A DNA stretch of 64,000 bases, taken from positions 11,038,391-11,102,390 of the forward strand of contig JAYGXS010000006.1 of the NCBI GenBank assembly GCA_036362985.1, read 5' to 3'. A program made the position numbers and the translations under genes. This document shows, piece after piece, positions 60,936 through 64,000 of the stretch (position 1 is its first letter; every line of letters begins with the position of its first letter). The notes below the pieces were generated by a model, which was not told the DNA's origin, searched no databases, and worked only from the letters and a program-made list of their open reading frames with translations. Source of the stretch: Ligula intestinalis. Taxonomy: Eukaryota > Platyhelminthes > Cestoda > Diphyllobothriidea > Diphyllobothriidae.

Positions 60936-61540
60936 TTTAGATTCAGGAATATTTACTCCTCCTGAAATTTTTCGCAGGACCACCTACCTTAAGTGGGTGG
61001 AGTGCTCCGATTCCCCTGTTCTGTTTAGACGACCATGCGAGTCCTCATTACCGGGCATTGTCCTTCCTCATGGGAAGAAAATAGGATAGAAAGTGTAGAC
61101 GTATTCTGAGCCGGCGTTTGTACTAAATTGAGGACAGAGCTGGCCACCAATCTTTCTGAAGATTTCCATTTTCTTGCTAAAAATATTAAAATTCCAAACT
61201 TGGAAATTTTCTTAGCTACAGAGCGCGGTGTCACTCTTGTAACAGTAAATGAGTTTGGTTTTTACAGCTGGTGATTAGTAGTTTCAGGATGCGAGAATAA
61301 TCAGAGGTTCTTTTTGACGTTCCATTAGCGAGTAGATGCTGCTGACTCTTTCTGAGTTATTTCTTTTCATGTGTCCGTGCCAAAATCTCAAACACCCCAA
61401 AGTCCAATTTGAACATCGCGTTAGCCAGCGACATGATGCCCAATCATCTGAGTTAAACTAGCTCGAAAACGCGAGTGTTTTGGCATGGGCAGGATCTTAA
61501 CGATTATAAGACGTCGTAACTACACAGTACAAAATAAGAG
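60936..61540. other. Stretch without a recognised gene
   Basis: No gene or repeat recognised. Confidence 0.5.
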
Positions 61541-61730
61541 TTAATCTTCTGCTCACTGGAATGAATTTTGAGATTTGCTGACGTTTCGGACACCACAGCC
61601 GCAACTTTAAACTTACAGATCGATAAAGTCAGTATTCGTTTCGACAAAGGAAAGCCGACCAAACTGTCCGAAACATCAACAAATCTACAAATTTATTCCA
61701 GTGAGCAGAAGATGAACTTTTATTCTTAGC
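61541..61730. mobile_element. Palindromic pair of PLE terminal ends
   Basis: The minus-oriented end (61613-61541) reads GTCCGAAACGTCAGCAAATC, then TCATTCCAGTGAGCAGAAGA. The plus-oriented end (61663-61718) reads GTCCGAAACATCAACAAATC, then TTATTCCAGTGAGCAGAAGA. The arms differ at several positions. The plus half also matches 18841-18965. Hairpins before GAAAC are degraded, and no CTGATGA box is clear, so this is the divergent subtype. No coding sequence lies between the ends. Confidence 0.75.
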
Positions 61731-64000
61731 CCGGAATTCTGACTTTTTCCAATTCGAACATGCTGGAATCAATTTTTTTCGTCGTAAATGGGCCGTGGTT
61801 CCTGCATTGCTTGAGTCATCTGACCAAATTCAAGGGTCCTAACTGAGGTCGTACGGTAGAGTAGGACACAATATTCACGTCTAGAATTTGTTTCAATCCA
61901 CAGAAGCCCTAACTTAAATTAAAGAATAGTAGTCTGTTGAGAATAATAAACATCAAATGCTTTTTGTAAAGTATTCAAGAAAGTTGGTCAAAATTCACGA
62001 CTTGGAGCATTCAAATAAGACAATTTCTTCCTGGCCTTGTGGTGAGATTTACTCGTTTAGGGCCCAAAACATTGCAGCTGTGACCTCGGAGGCTCACCTG
62101 TTCCTGTCAGAGCGTCAATATCAACATCTGCCTTAACGAAAAAGTCGTAAGGAAGTAATCAACTTACTTTGATACTCAACTTCATTGCCTCTAAGTAAAA
62201 CCTATTATGATACATAAAAAATATGTTTTCCCCACACCTTTTCACTACTTCTTTTTAGAATCACCGGCCAGATCTAGCAGCCTTGCAGCAGATCTCCATT
62301 TTCTTTGGATACATTTGGTCATTTGCATATTTGTTTACGATTCTCTGACAATAATGTGTTTACTTCTAGCTTTCATAGGATGATTACCATTGTCTGTGTT
62401 ATATTACCATACTTAAAACGAAGTTGATAAAGCTATCGATAATTTTAACTGCTAATTGATGTTTGTTCCTAAAATGGATTTTAAGGTAAGCATGACAGGT
62501 ACGGGAGTTCTGCAACGAGCTAAGCAGCCTTTTTTACGCCCCCTACTTCCACCATAGTCAAAATTATAGAATTTAGTAACGTCTTACCGTCATGGCATTT
62601 TCCCAAAACTTCATTGCTGCATGCGTAGGCTGCATGAGGGCGGAAAATATGCGGAGGCATTTAGGCGTCGCACAATTGTGATAGCGATAATCCGGGTTTC
62701 ACGTCTGATATGCGTCGTCGACCATGTCGAGTCAGCTAGTTTTTTTTCAGCGTCTGTTTTTAACAGATCACTTAGCTGCTGGATGAACGTGTAGCCTCCG
62801 ATCGTGCGTTGCGTCCCCCTCTCAAGTCCGCTCAGCTGACATGCATTCCTTTCTCCCCTGTCATTGTGAGTAAACGGTTCGCTTCTAAATCTCTACTAGA
62901 AAAAGAAGTGTAACTGAAGTTTAACTTAGCTGCATGATTTCTTCAGTCAACATGCTTTGCTCTGTTTCTTATGTGAAAGCCCCTTTTCGTCCAACGTGTG
63001 CAGCAGGGTGAGCTGTTAGCAACGTGAAAAACGGCGCGTCCATTACCCACACCACTTGTCTAGTCAACTTACATTCGTCCGACAAATGCTAGGAAAAATA
63101 GGGTTTGGTTAAGATTCCGCCAAGTGAATGTTAGCCCTCCCTTTAACCAGCGGGAATTTCTTTTCCTCGTTATTTGTGTTTGGTTGAAGTAAGCGAAGAT
63201 CCTTCTTATTGAAACTGTTTTGTTTATTGATTCCTTGTCGGTATGCCCCTTTCTGACCGGAGTTTATGACTGCAAGCAGAAAGCCTGGCAACCACAGGAT
63301 ATTTGGACACAGCGCTGATCGACCATGACCACTAAAGGCAGTCAACTATGCCGACGTTGTCAGGGCGCTGTGCCATCCAGCATGGTGGCACAACAGATGA
63401 ACACCAACTGCCCTGTTAAAAAAGAACGGGCAGGGTGAGTTCAAAATATTTTCCGATTGTACGCATAACGGTGAGTTCCATAGCTCATTTGCGCAAATCT
63501 GGCAAAAAAACCAAGTCCAGTCAGCGACTGATGTTTAACTGGACGTTTGATATTCGTTATCGATTAGGAAAAATTTGCATGCATAATATATTGTGGTTGC
63601 CAATTGTGGATCATACCATCATAACATCGCCGATAGGTCAGGGTACTGGCATTAAAATGCACGTCTTTTCGGCCGCATAAAACTGCAGCACTCCATAAAA
63701 GATGCCTACTTGGTCAGTAGGGGCTTTTTCGATTGCTTATAGGCGCCCTTACAAATGAAGATATATTTATCGGAAAAGTACGTGAAAATTTTATTTTTAC
63801 TAAATGAAACACTGTTCCTAAAAGTTTCCTTTTGAGAGGACGCCAAAAGTGAACTCCTGAACAGACGCCTTCACCAAGGCGTTTCATGAACCTTCCGAGC
63901 ACCGAGAGTTCAGGTACTATTCTTAAACAACCCGATTTACATGGGGAAGGTAAGGATAGATTACCAGCTCAAACAAACTCCGTGTGCATCTGTCCTTTAC
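61731..64000. other. Gene-free AT-rich stretch to window end
   Basis: No recognised gene or repeat. TGTGCCA and TGGCACA form a short hairpin at 63369-63393. Confidence 0.55.

Noticed and set aside
60408..60965. Longest open frame of the window, 185 codons, plus strand
   Set aside because: It crosses a dispersed repeat whose other copy (45895-46330) does not keep the full frame. No domain is recognised.

Overview
The window looks like non-genic, repeat-dense DNA from a eukaryotic nuclear genome. It is AT-rich, no open frame exceeds 185 codons, there is no operon-like packing, one 10-base assembly gap is present, and many short diverged repeats are scattered through it. The recognisable protein signal is almost entirely decayed Penelope-like retroelement (PLE) sequence: the C-terminal GIY-YIG endonuclease region seen at about five loci. 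This, together with the style of the GIY-YIG tail, suggests a flatworm, perhaps a diphyllobothriid tapeworm. That is an inference from remembered family features, not a database result. I found no convincing intact host gene, no rRNA and no CRISPR array.

Layout. 1-5.7 kb: a degenerate PLE end, a first copy of a GC-rich dispersed repeat (640-1085) and a short perfect hairpin. 5.7-6.75 kb: the best preserved PLE remnant, a minus-strand GIY-YIG pseudogene ending in a hammerhead-like motif, abutted by an inverted second end. 6.75-17.4 kb: mostly featureless, with a 117-bp fold-back element (12.9 kb), a roughly 400-bp tandem duplication (13.6-14.5 kb) and a GC-rich block. 17.4-19 kb: a second PLE locus. 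24.3 kb: a strong G-quadruplex motif. 25.9-26.3 kb: the second copy of the GC-rich repeat. 29.5-30.5 kb: two GIY-YIG copies as a large inverted repeat, with a 106-bp tandem repeat and a hammerhead-like end. 34.6-39.3 kb: an old direct segmental duplication in which one copy carries a PLE-end insertion that the other lacks. 41.1-42.75 and 45.1-45.5 kb: more PLE ends and GIY-YIG pseudogenes. 45.9-46.3 and 60.4-60.8 kb: a two-copy dispersed repeat. 49.3 and 55.8 kb: two members of a tRNA-derived SINE-like family. 53.3-53.5 kb: a tRNA-like sequence in inverted repeat around the assembly gap. 55-56.3 kb: a mosaic of repeats. 61.5-61.7 kb: a palindromic pair of PLE ends.

Main observation. About a dozen scattered copies of one terminal motif share the skeleton CTGAYGA, a 19-nt hairpin, then GAAAC-GTC-AG. 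The hairpin is rebuilt with different bases in different copies, and one copy changes the two-base stem next to the GAAA in a compensatory way. This matches a type I hammerhead ribozyme with a minimal stem III, which is known from the terminal repeats of Penelope-like elements. The copies often sit in inverted pairs around PLE debris, giving a record of how these elements insert in this genome.
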